This document shows, piece by piece, positions 59,001-64,000 of a stretch of 64,000 nucleotides of DNA. The stretch comes from Azospirillum canadense (lineage in GTDB: Bacteria; Pseudomonadota; Alphaproteobacteria; Azospirillales; Azospirillaceae), in the NCBI RefSeq assembly GCF_025961225.1, contig NZ_JAOQNG010000002.1, forward strand, positions 62,001 through 126,000. Direction: 5' to 3'. Made by a program: the position numbers and the translations under genes. A model generated the notes under the pieces. The model was not told the DNA's origin. It did not search any database and saw only the letters and a list, made by a program, of their open reading frames with translations. Positions within the stretch are counted from its first letter, which is position 1. Every line of letters begins with the position of its first letter.

Positions 59001-60574
59001 GTCTCAGCAGTGGCGGCGAGCGCCAGCAGGGCCTGGCGGTCGACCTTGCCGGCGGAGCTGATCGGCATGCGGGGAACGGCGCCGACCCGGGCCGGCACCA
59101 TGTAGGCGGGCAGGCTGCCGGCGAGGAAGCCGCGCCAGTCCTCCGCCTGGGCGTCCTCCAGCTGCGGGCTCTCGACGAAGGCGACCAGCCGCCCCTTGTG
59201 CTGAAGGGCGGCGGCGCGGCGGACCTTGGGGTGGCGCAGGAGCGTGCGCTCGATCTCGCCCAGCGAGACGGATTGGCCGGACACCTTCACCATGTCGTCG
59301 GCGCGGCCGAGCGCCTCCAGCTCCCCATCCGCGTTCCAGCGGCCGAGGTCGTGGGTGCGGTAGGCGCGTCCGAAGCGCGTCTCCACGAAGTTCTCGGCGG
59401 TCAGCTCCGGCTGGTTCAGGTAGCCGCGCGACACGCCGCGACCGACGACGTGGATCTCGCCGATCTCGCCCGGTGGGACCTCGTTGCCGTCCTTGTCCAG
59501 CAGATGCACGGCGGTGTTGACGAAGGGCCGGCCGCTGGGCAGCGGGCCGTCGCCGTCCGGCATTGCCCGGTGCATGCAGATGGTGCCGCAGACCTCCGTC
59601 GCGCCGTGCATGTTCCAGTAGGCGAGGTGCCGGGCGTAGTGCCGCGCGTCGTCGGCGTTCGGCCGCTCCCCCGCCGTCAGGATCATGCGCAAACCCCTGG
59701 GCACCGCGCCCTGGAACAGGCGCAGGTAGGACGGCGTGAACAGGGCGATGGTGACCCCGCGCTCCTCCATCACCGCGCGTAGCCGGTCCGGATCGTCGAT
59801 CAGCGCGCGGCTGGCGGGGACGTAGGCGGCGCCGGACAGCAGCGGCAGGCACAGTTCCCGGAATCCCAGGATGAAGCCCGGCGAGGTGGACAGCAGGATG
59901 CGGTCGGCGGGACCGATGCCCTGCGCCTCGATGTGGCCGGACGCCATGTTCACGCAGGCGTCGTGCTGGATCTGCACGCCCTTGGGCTGCCCGGTGGAGC
60001 CCGAGGTGAAGAGGATGACGGCGAGGTCGTGCGGCTTGGCCGTCCGGTCCGGCCGGTGGGTGTGGCGCGCGCGGAAGTCGTCGTCCAGTTCCTCAGGGCG
60101 CAGGACGGCGTGCGGGGTGGAGGAGGCGGCGTTTTCGGCCAGGGCCGCTTCGAGGTCCGGCGGCGGGATAAGGCCGTCCAGCGCGATCACCACGCGCATG
60201 CCCGCTTGGCGGGCCATGTTGGCGAGGCGCTGGCCGGGCAGGTCGGCGACCATCGGCACATAGACGCCGCCAGCCTTGAGGATGCCGAGGAAGGCCAGCG
60301 GCAGGTCGCCGGACCGTTCGGCCAGCACGCCCACCGGCTCCTGCACGCCGAGACCGAGACCGAGCAGGGCGTGCGCCACCGCGTTCGCCGCCGCGTCCAG
60401 GCCCGACCAGCTCACCACTTCCCGCGGGCCGATCACCGCCGGCGCGTCCGGCAGGCTCCGCGCAAGGATTTCGGTCCCTTCGTGAAGGCAACGGATCGGC
60501 CACGCCCTGACCGGACCAAAGCTGGCGGAGGTTTGCGCAGCATCGGCGGGACGCGCGGGGTTGGTGTCGGCCAT
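52970..60574 (-). CDS. NRPS, N-terminal part: A1-T1-C-A2-T2-C-A3 (truncated)
   Basis: This 2534-residue frame starts straight with A1 (FTSGSTGQPKG, 189-199; K510), then T1 (Ser569), C (HHAVVDG, 755-761), A2 (D1283 in FDASLWEL), T2 (Ser1621), C (HHSVGDG, 1804-1810) and A3 up to GDLGRW at about 2519. Beyond that the frame runs out in 15 unrelated residues. A1 is odd: Asp235 is replaced by I235 in PGFILGFRE, TGD is THD, and the hinge is DDMVKVSG as in acyl- and aryl-CoA ligases. Eye-aligned codes are A1 I-L-R-L-L-A-M-G-T-K, A2 D-A-W-F-L-G-A-I-L-K (Leu-like) and A3 D-V-S-D-V-G-A-I-T-K (near the Arg code). These are inferences. Confidence 0.9.
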   Translation of the reverse strand: MADTNPARPADAAQTSASFGPVRAWPIRCLHEGTEILARSLPDAPAVIGPREVVSWSGLDAAANAVAHALLGLGLGVQEPVGVLAERSGDLPLAFLGILKAGGVYVPMVADLPGQRLANMARQAGMRVVIALDGLIPPPDLEAALAENAASSTPHAVLRPEELDDDFRARHTHRPDRTAKPHDLAVILFTSGSTGQPKGVQIQHDACVNMASGHIEAQGIGPADRILLSTSPGFILGFRELCLPLLSGAAYVPASRALIDDPDRLRAVMEERGVTIALFTPSYLRLFQGAVPRGLRMILTAGERPNADDARHYARHLAYWNMHGATEVCGTICMHRAMPDGDGPLPSGRPFVNTAVHLLDKDGNEVPPGEIGEIHVVGRGVSRGYLNQPELTAENFVETRFGRAYRTHDLGRWNADGELEALGRADDMVKVSGQSVSLGEIERTLLRHPKVRRAAALQHKGRLVAFVESPQLEDAQAEDWRGFLAGSLPAYMVPARVGAVPRMPISSAGKVDRQALLALAATAETDRGNAEGTPPDGELETAIACVWEEVLDVRPVMRDDNFFAIGGTSLLAIQVGQRLRALGLSVPVQSILATLTVAALARRIASDAAQSDDGNAPDTDGGPATAGQEDFWIAAGLGLPAAGSHIVRVLSLRGPVPEEERWRAAWTALLARHPALRTGFATGSDGRVLWHTATPEALPPSARVCFDRYHLPEEARELVAGYATTPFVLGAPPLARAGLLRIESGDETLFWFVLHHAVVDGLSARTVQEDMLALLLGRDLPPVGHGIAVAAQAEQRYLATDRAARDLAFWRDRLDALVDRRSEAFDELPTDLRRPDAPSGRAAPPLTERLDAATVQALTRLAQAQGVGLHGLLLAILAAEARRRTGRADLILGTGVSLRPVGTDGAVGHFVNLLPIILPAAEGTLSAQLRAAQASLTEAVEHADHPAGLIQREFRQRHPGARPPSRTSLFDVALTANPSRVSLDPQSGLSFAPRRLPGALAVPAAGLDLAFSHEPLTGEDEGGLELMLLWNPDVYVEDTARAWLTGFAAWARWLAADPARLDARLPALLPHEAALLERWEHGEERPRPEQRAHTLFEALADRQPDRPAVVTRDGVQTYAALDAQANRIANALLHHGVGPEEPVAVLADGSADLPAALLGVWKAGAAYLPLAHDLPPERLAFMARDAGARILIALDGHPVPPALTQAVEATLRSDSLDGAATRPAVAGTACDLAYIIYTSGTTGQPKGVAVPHGGLVNSVLSTGEAVGLRSDDRLSLAATPGFDASLWELGLALLHGMALVPISQELRDDPWALKAHYADLGVTVAFHSPSYLRVSQDTPFRGLRVLLTGGEAPNADDARHHAADIAFWNAYGPTEASILVSMGRIRPDAGTLVPAGRPLPNTRVSLRRPDGTPVPPGVAGELWLGGAGLARRYLNQPDLTARSFVETAGGRFYRTGDLGRWDCDGQLVLCGRIDHQVKLHGQRVELGEIEQALRDHRGVAEAVVLLDRAAEGTKSLRAFVRPADGNSLSQDEDWRAFLADHLPVYMVPASITPVTSIPLTAAGKVDRDALLRLAHAQPHPGTAARHLPAGDLETRIAALWTDLLGTDVAREDNFFALGGNSLLAVTMAHRLSADLDVAVPARALFAAPTLAGFSRKVAELRGADTPAATAPIEDDLATEGEREFWVAEAAGLDTRPFTIPVIRRVEGDMPAPERWAAAWANLVARHDGLRTAFREDADRRLRRHVVPTLDDGLETASAPDRDAALAHIRRRQGEPFAMGAAPLWRAGLVAVEDTGERLFWLAMHHSVGDGRSVGILLEELTALLLALLLGDRLPPPTARFAAMAAREQAYLAGPACTDDARHWDSLLAALPDGAFADWPLDTPRAPGAEPGSHRFDLRLDATTAAGLKALARRNEASLHAVLLTLLAREVRRRTGRAEFTLGTTASTRETAADAQVVGYGVNMLPLAVRPVSGAPFAADLRATQTALAKALEHARYPFARLYSAFWKARPQHRDPARYPLFDIAVTENPDSRPADTALRLARLTTVADDVAYERTGHSPGQDMVLIHEGLPDGGLLLQWHVNAALYAKDTAEAWLAALAGWARWLAEDAARADEAPPALLPDEEVRLAAWDHGPAIARPALRFHELFEQALDRPGARQGDRPAVIAADRTLTYAMVEEEANALSHALAARGVEPGTVVGVLTGRSANLPATLLGVWKAGAVYLPLAADLPPERLAFMAADASVGLLLALDGVAVPDALAGTPVLRPEELTEAFRRTHAHRLGRPGSPQDIAYILYTSGSTGRPKGTLVRHAGYVNMVLSAGEILGLTPEDRTLMFASPSFDVSLSDIGVPLAFGAALCPVPADLLGSPARLRAFLAERRVTVADITPTYLRLFGGAELPSLRTLVTGGEAPLAADVRAYAGRLRYYNAYGPTENTITSAMGLLTPEDRGVLPVGRPLPNTSVSIRDAVGIPLPPGAIGEVWLGGVGLARGYLKRPEQEAAAFVDTPQGRLYRSGDLGRWRAGGRWRSWAASTTR
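53006..53011 (-). other. Frameshift site in the NRPS gene (C6/G6 homopolymer)
   Basis: On the coding strand the frame reads CGC GCC GGG GGG CGC TGG, giving RAGGRW; one more G would read RAGG-ALEILGR and match the A8 motif exactly. A missing base in a six-base homopolymer is the simplest explanation. A slippery-site recoding is less likely, since no stimulating hairpin is evident and modules on both sides are needed for a working product. Confidence 0.85.
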
Positions 60575-61009
60575 CGAAATAATCCGGTAATGCTTGCGGC
60601 GAATCGTTATCGAGCGGGAAGTTCGATCCGCGATTTTACAAAAACGTCATACGCCTCCCAAAAAGGGAGTGTGCGCGTGAGAATACATCCGCGTAATCGG
60701 ATGTCAACGAATGATACAACTAGTTGGAGATTTCACCGCGGCAACATATCCGATTAAGGACAAGAATGCAGAGAAACACACCTGCGTATGCACGGTGACG
60801 CCGGCCGAAAGACGCAAGACAAGACGGGCTACCCGTCGATCCAAGTGGACGACAATCATTAATTGCCGCCGCTCCCACCCGGCCTTATCCGATGGTCGGA
60901 CAGTCCTGCCTAAGGAACGCGGCGGCAAAAAGGTGGTAGGGATGGAAGCGTCCTGGTCCGTCGTGCGTTGGTCTCAGCAGTGAATAACAATTCAGAGGGA
61001 GACCCCGAA
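60575..61009. promoter_or_regulatory. Divergent promoter region of the NRPS and PRC-barrel genes (435 bp)
   Basis: No gene is supported. On the NRPS side the region is AT-richer than its surroundings and has a hairpin CTCCC-AAAAA-GGGAG (60655-60669) and a perfect 7-bp inverted repeat ACATCCG/CGGATGT with a CGTAAT loop (60685-60704), a candidate regulator site. A near-palindrome CAATCATTAATTG lies at 60853-60865. A weak Fur-like half site GATAACGATT reads on the minus strand near 60603. The 90-codon frame at 60711-60983 is not gene-like. Confidence 0.4.
60944..60969 (+). promoter_or_regulatory. General-stress (EcfG-type) promoter candidate
   Basis: GGAAG (60944-60948) and CGTT (60966-60969) are 17 bases apart. 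That is one base off the alphaproteobacterial EcfG consensus GGAAC-N16/17-CGTT. The site would start transcription about 35 bases before the PRC-barrel ATG. Stress control also fits the neighbours downstream. Confidence 0.35.
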
Positions 61010-61429
61010 ATGAAAACCCTAATGACCGCTTGCGGACTCGTTGCCATGCTCGCCGCCGCTCCGGCTTTCGCTCAGAGCGCCACGCCGACCAACAAGACCA
61101 CGGCGCCGTCGGTCGCTTCGACGGAAGGTGCCGTCGATCCCGCCATTGCCCGTATGAGCGCCGACCAGCTGAAAAACAAGGAAGTCTACGGCACCGACGG
61201 CAAGGAGATCGCGAAGGTCGAGGGCGTGGTCCGCAAGGGCAACGACACCTACGCCGTGCTGGACGTCGACCATCTGGTCAACATCAGCGACAAGGACGCG
61301 GTGCTGCCCATGAACAAGCTGCACATGAAGGGCGACAAGCTGACGGTCGACATGACCAAGGACCAGATGCAGGGCCTGGAGAAGTGGCAGAAGGGCAAGT
61401 ATGAGGACATCAAGGGCGCCCTGAAGTAA
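61010..61429 (+). CDS. Exported PRC-barrel domain protein
   Basis: This 139-residue protein has a signal peptide (residues 4-21, cleavage after AFA), a short linker, and a PRC-barrel domain (about 47-110; LKNKEVYGTDGKEIAKVEGVV and VNISDKDAVLPMNKLHMKG). PRC-barrel proteins of this exported type are common in alphaproteobacteria and often induced by stress; the molecular role is unknown. An AGAGGGAG ribosome site precedes the ATG. A possible EcfG-like promoter lies upstream and a strong GC hairpin downstream. Confidence 0.88.
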   Translation: MKTLMTACGLVAMLAAAPAFAQSATPTNKTTAPSVASTEGAVDPAIARMSADQLKNKEVYGTDGKEIAKVEGVVRKGNDTYAVLDVDHLVNISDKDAVLPMNKLHMKGDKLTVDMTKDQMQGLEKWQKGKYEDIKGALK

Positions 61430-61462
61430 GCGCGCCGCCGCCCAAGCGACGCTTTGGACGAG

Positions 61463-61499
61463 CCGGCCGGGCGGGGCATGTAGCTTCGCCCGGCCGGTT
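61463..61499 (+). terminator. Hairpin terminator after the PRC-barrel gene
   Basis: A perfect 11-bp stem CCGGCCGGGCG/CGCCCGGCCGG (61463-61473 and 61487-61497) with a 13-base loop lies 33 bp past the stop. The T tail is short (TT), so termination may be incomplete. Confidence 0.65.
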
Positions 61500-61661
61500 C
61501 CGTTCCGGGCAGGGCGCGAAAGCGCCGGATTTCACCGCGACAACCGTGAGCTTGGGGCTGGTCGCCTGTTGATGGGGTGAGGGATTGCGGGCCGGATGGC
61601 CGGCCCTGGCGGGCGCCGCACCGGGCGTTCCGCGCTGCCTTCGGGATGGGGAGACACGAAG

Positions 61662-61922
61662 ATGGGTATCATTGCCTGGATTGTGCTTGGCCTGATCGCC
61701 GGATTCATCGCCTCGAAGATCGTGAACAAGACCGGCGAAGGCGTCGTGATGGACATCGTCCTGGGGATCGTCGGCGCGGTCGTCGGCGGCTTCATCATGA
61801 ACGCGCTGGGCGGGGCCGGCGTGACCGGCTTCAACCTGTGGAGCCTCGTGGTGGCCGTGATCGGCGCCGTCGTCGTCCTGTGGATCTACCACGCGGTTGC
61901 CGGCCGCCGGACGGTGGCCTGA
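61662..61922 (+). CDS. GlsB/YeaQ/YmgE-family stress-response membrane protein
   Basis: This 86-residue protein has three hydrophobic helices, the first IIAWIVLGLIAGFIASKIV, with the family motif NKTGEGVVMDIVLGIVGAVVGGF and glycine-rich packing. Members are small inner-membrane proteins tied to general and acid stress; the function is unknown. A GGGGAGA ribosome site supports ATG 61662. It is followed after 4 bp by a small hypothetical gene, likely in the same transcript. Confidence 0.9.
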   Translation: MGIIAWIVLGLIAGFIASKIVNKTGEGVVMDIVLGIVGAVVGGFIMNALGGAGVTGFNLWSLVVAVIGAVVVLWIYHAVAGRRTVA

Positions 61923-61926
61923 CGCG

Positions 61927-62151
61927 ATGGCGCCTGAATCCACGACGCCTGAATCAAGCACGGGGGTCTACCCGGAAATCCGCTTCGCGGACGGGCGGGT
62001 CTTCCACCGGGGCGACCCCGTCACGCTGGCCGACGCGCAGATCCTGTTGAACGACGGCATCGCCGACGGCGTGGTGGAGGTCGGGTCGTTCCTGCGCGTC
62101 GAGCCCGACCTTCTGATCATCGAACCGCCCGAGGCCGACCCCGGCGCCTGA
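61927..62151 (+). CDS. Small hypothetical protein (74 aa)
   Basis: This 74-residue protein has a disordered Ser/Thr/Pro N-terminus and then a compact segment VYPEIRFADGRVFHRGDPVTLADAQ in pieces that look like a small beta-rich domain with an acidic end (EPPEADPGA). I do not recognise a family. Support comes from tight spacing (4 bp) after the GlsB gene and protein-like composition. There is no membrane segment. Confidence 0.6.
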   Translation: MAPESTTPESSTGVYPEIRFADGRVFHRGDPVTLADAQILLNDGIADGVVEVGSFLRVEPDLLIIEPPEADPGA

Positions 62152-62202
62152 CCTCGGCGCTTGACCCCGGCGCTTGATTGGGATCCGGCCGCGGGGTTCG
62201 GT

Positions 62203-62607
62203 TCAGTTGCCGAGGCTCGGGATGGCCGCCCGGCAGGACTGCTCGCACCGCCGGCAGGTGTCCGCGCAGACGCGGCAATGCTCGTGATGGCCGGCGTGCT
62301 TGGCGCATTCCTCGGCACACCGCGCGCAGGCGGTGGCACAGGCCTCGATCATCAGGCGCAGGACGGGCACGTTGCCGCCGGTCCGGCGGGTCGCCAGCGC
62401 CCCCGTCGCCGCGCAAACGTCGGCGCAGTCGAGATCGAGCCTGATGCACTGCCGCAGCTGCTCCACCATGCCCTCGGCCAGACAGGCGTCGGCGCAGGAG
62501 GTGCAGGTCTGCGCGCAGGCGTAGCAGTCCTCGATGCAGCGGATCAGGGCGTCGTTCACGTTTCCCTTCACATCCGGATGCGTGCTGATCATGTCGCGCG
62601 CGTGCAT
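62203..62607 (-). CDS. Four-helix-bundle copper-binding protein (Csp/DUF326)
   Basis: This 134-residue protein has 18 cysteines arranged as CxxxC or CxxC on four helices: CIEDCYACAQTC, CADACLAEG, CARCAEEC and CRVCADTCRRCEQSC. That is the pattern of copper storage proteins (Csp3-like, DUF326), which hold many Cu(I) ions inside the bundle. There is no signal peptide, so it is a cytosolic Csp3-type. It lies between the GlsB/hypothetical pair and trxC on the other strand. Copper storage or detoxification is the likely role. Confidence 0.92.
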   Translation of the reverse strand: MHARDMISTHPDVKGNVNDALIRCIEDCYACAQTCTSCADACLAEGMVEQLRQCIRLDLDCADVCAATGALATRRTGGNVPVLRLMIEACATACARCAEECAKHAGHHEHCRVCADTCRRCEQSCRAAIPSLGN

Positions 62608-62757
62608 GTGCCGGATCCTTTGTGGTGGTGTTCGATTGCCTATCCCAACTGCGCTACGGCGGGCCGGTTCCGCTTTGCGCCCGCGCGCTGTTGATCATTC
62701 GACGACGGTTCTTAGATCGTCGGAAGGCTGGCAAAAGCCGTTGCATGGAGCGGTGCG

Positions 62758-63201
62758 ATGTCCGAAACCCTTCACGTTGCCTGCCCGACCTGCGACACGT
62801 TGAACCGCATGCCCCGGGAGCGCCTGGGCCAGGCGGGCAAGTGTGGCAGCTGCGGCAATCCGCTATTCTCTGGTGCGCCGGTGCCGATGGACGCGCGCCG
62901 CTTCGCCGTCCACGCCGAACGGGGCGACCTGCCGGTGCTCGTCGACTTCTGGGCGGCGTGGTGCGGGCCATGCCGGATGATGGCCCCCGTGTTCGAAAAG
63001 GCGGCCGGCGAGCTGGAACCCCATGTGCGGCTTGCCAAGGTGGACACGGAGGCGTCGCCGGACCTCGCCGCGCGCTTCGGCGTGCAAAGCATCCCGACGC
63101 TGGTCCTCGTTCACCACGGCCGCGAAATCGCCCGGACCTCCGGCGCCATGCCGCTGCCGGCCCTGCTCGCCTGGACCCGGCAGGCGCTTGCCGCCGTGTG
63201 A
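62758..63201 (+). CDS. trxC: Thioredoxin 2
   Basis: This 147-residue protein has an N-terminal zinc knuckle of two CxxC pairs (C9/C12 and C29/C32) and then a thioredoxin domain with active site WCGPC (C69 and C72) and cis-Pro in SIPTLVL. This two-domain layout defines TrxC, which reduces disulfides and responds to oxidative stress. No signal peptide. The ATG at 62758 gives the standard length. It is divergent from the copper-protein gene across 150 bp, fitting a shared redox/metal-stress role. Confidence 0.95.
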   Translation: MSETLHVACPTCDTLNRMPRERLGQAGKCGSCGNPLFSGAPVPMDARRFAVHAERGDLPVLVDFWAAWCGPCRMMAPVFEKAAGELEPHVRLAKVDTEASPDLAARFGVQSIPTLVLVHHGREIARTSGAMPLPALLAWTRQALAAV

Positions 63202-63209
63202 CGCCGCGC

Positions 63210-63878
63210 TCACCGGTGGTGCGGGATGGTGTCCTCCGGCTGGCCCGCGGATGCGGCGGGCACCGCCGTCCCCTCGTACATGAAGGTCATGATTTTCGGG
63301 CCCGGCAGGTAGCGTTTCGTCAGGTCCGTGATGTGGAATCCGGCCGCGCGGATCAGATCGTCCATCCTGCGGTCCAGGTGGCAGCCGCCCGAACAGCGTG
63401 ACCACAGCGGCGTCACGCGGTGCTGCCATCGCTGAACGCCCGGGGCTGGTGCAAGGCCATGCTCCACGAACCGCAACTCCCCGCCCGGCTTCAGGACCCG
63501 GCACGCCTCCCGCAGGGCGGCGGACGGGTCGGGTATGCTGCACAGGGACCAGGTCACGACCACCGTGTCGAAGCTCTCGTCCGCGAACGGCAGCCGTTCC
63601 GCGGTTTGCTCCACGAAGGTCACCGGCAAGGTCACCGGTCGTGACGCCGCCGCTGCGTTGCGCCGCGCCATGGCAATGAGTTCCGTAGAAGGATCGATTC
63701 CGACGACTTCGCCGGCCGCCGCGGCGTAGAAGGGCAGATTGCGCCCGGACCCGATTCCGATCTCAAGGACGCGCCCGCGTGCGCCCCCAACGACCCGGGA
63801 ACGAAACTCCGCGAGCGTTTCCTGCCCCATGACCCAATCAATCAGCCGGGGAAGGATGCGATGCCGATACAGGTCCAT
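63210..63878 (-). CDS. Class I SAM-dependent methyltransferase (type 11)
   Basis: This 222-residue protein has motif I VLEIGIGSGRNL (SAM-binding), motif II GIDPSTE, the FDTVVVTWSLCSIP block and RVLKPGGELRFVEHG. The last part, TPLWSRCSGGCHLDRR, is like the METTL7/UbiE-related small-molecule methyltransferases. I start at ATG 63876-63878, which has a GGAGG ribosome site; a start 10 codons earlier is possible. It converges on trxC with 8 bp between the stops. The substrate is unknown; thiol or quinone-like compounds are options. Confidence 0.88.
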   Translation of the reverse strand: MDLYRHRILPRLIDWVMGQETLAEFRSRVVGGARGRVLEIGIGSGRNLPFYAAAAGEVVGIDPSTELIAMARRNAAAASRPVTLPVTFVEQTAERLPFADESFDTVVVTWSLCSIPDPSAALREACRVLKPGGELRFVEHGLAPAPGVQRWQHRVTPLWSRCSGGCHLDRRMDDLIRAAGFHITDLTKRYLPGPKIMTFMYEGTAVPAASAGQPEDTIPHHR

Positions 63879-64000
63879 GCGTCCGTGCCTCCGGATCTCC
63901 GGGATCATCCCGGTTTCCCGACAAATCTACGGCTGGACGGGGCCGGGTTCACCGGGCCGGGCGCAAAAAACCCGCGCCCCACCCACTCAGCGCTCCGCAC

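Larger units (their letters stand above)
47961..60574 (-). pseudogene. Whole NRPS gene, four modules with terminal reductase, split by one frameshift
   Basis: Adding one C to the C6 run at 53006-53011 joins the two open frames into one 4204-residue protein with the order A1-T1-C-A2-T2-C-A3-T3-C-A4-T4-R. Carrier serines are at 569, 1621, 2678 and 3739, and the reductase runs from about 3835. All downstream motifs are intact on both sides, so the only fault is this frameshift. If it is real, chain assembly stops in A3 and the pathway is off. If it is a read error, this is a working megasynthase. There is no thioesterase, epimerisation or MbtH domain. Promoter region 60575-61009 is shared with the divergent PRC gene. 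Confidence 0.7.

Noticed and set aside
60595..60615. Fur box upstream of the NRPS gene
   Set aside because: Only one half site (GATAACGATT) is present; no siderophore receptor or iron gene is linked, so iron control is not claimed.
60711..60983. 90-codon frame in the NRPS-PRC intergenic region
   Set aside because: No ribosome site, no family, basic low-complexity composition, and it covers the likely promoters of both flanking genes.

Overview
The window is very GC-rich chromosomal or megaplasmid DNA. Its gene content points to an Azospirillum-like member of the Rhodospirillales (inference): a soluble HAMP-array hybrid histidine kinase, a chemoreceptor ending in a PilZ domain, an aap-type amino-acid ABC transporter, a ROK-controlled xylose operon, and many intergenic CCCTCTCCCC-type palindromes. 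No rRNA, tRNA, CRISPR array, transposase or phage gene was seen.

Layout. 1-9.2 kb: metabolic genes, namely an aminotransferase (cut by the window edge), an epoxide-hydrolase-like enzyme, a VOC protein, a MORN-repeat protein, a CoA-transferase, an SDR, a GH13 alpha-glucosidase, a GNAT protein, a DUF3108 protein and a glycine-zipper protein. 9.3-21.2 kb: a nine-gene minus-strand sugar operon. It runs ABC ATPase, permease, binding protein, TIM-barrel isomerase, Gfo/Idh dehydrogenase, xylose isomerase, xylulokinase, SMP-30 lactonase, SDR. A ROK repressor is divergent to it, with a palindromic operator candidate between. 21.2-23.1 kb: an SGNH hydrolase overlapping a gene with an SLGDNCEFG motif. 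23.4-32.0 kb: a cytosolic phosphorelay island made of a response regulator, a 1945-aa kinase with a long array of HAMP-type repeats, and a second hybrid kinase. 32.5-42.6 kb: a pentapeptide-repeat protein, aapJQM without aapP, a cytochrome c, an MCP-PilZ receptor, an SPFH protein with a 64-aa membrane partner, and a DUF697-like protein. 42.8-60.6 kb: a nonribosomal peptide locus. 61.0-63.9 kb: small stress and metal genes (PRC-barrel, GlsB/YeaQ, a Cys-rich copper protein, thioredoxin 2, a methyltransferase).

The NRPS locus is the most novel part. One NRPS gene (60574 to 47961) encodes A1-T1-C-A2-T2-C-A3-T3-C-A4-T4-R. The first module has no condensation domain. Its adenylation domain lacks the Asp that binds the alpha-amine and has a CoA-ligase-like hinge, so the chain probably starts with a non-amino carboxylic acid. 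The last domain is a thioester reductase, predicting release as an aldehyde or alcohol. Downstream, each gene overlapping or nearly abutting the next, are a TauD/VioC-type oxygenase, two paralogous SyrD/PvdE-type exporters and a type II thioesterase. The gene is interrupted by one missing base in a C6 run at 53006-53011, either a sequencing error or a recent inactivation.
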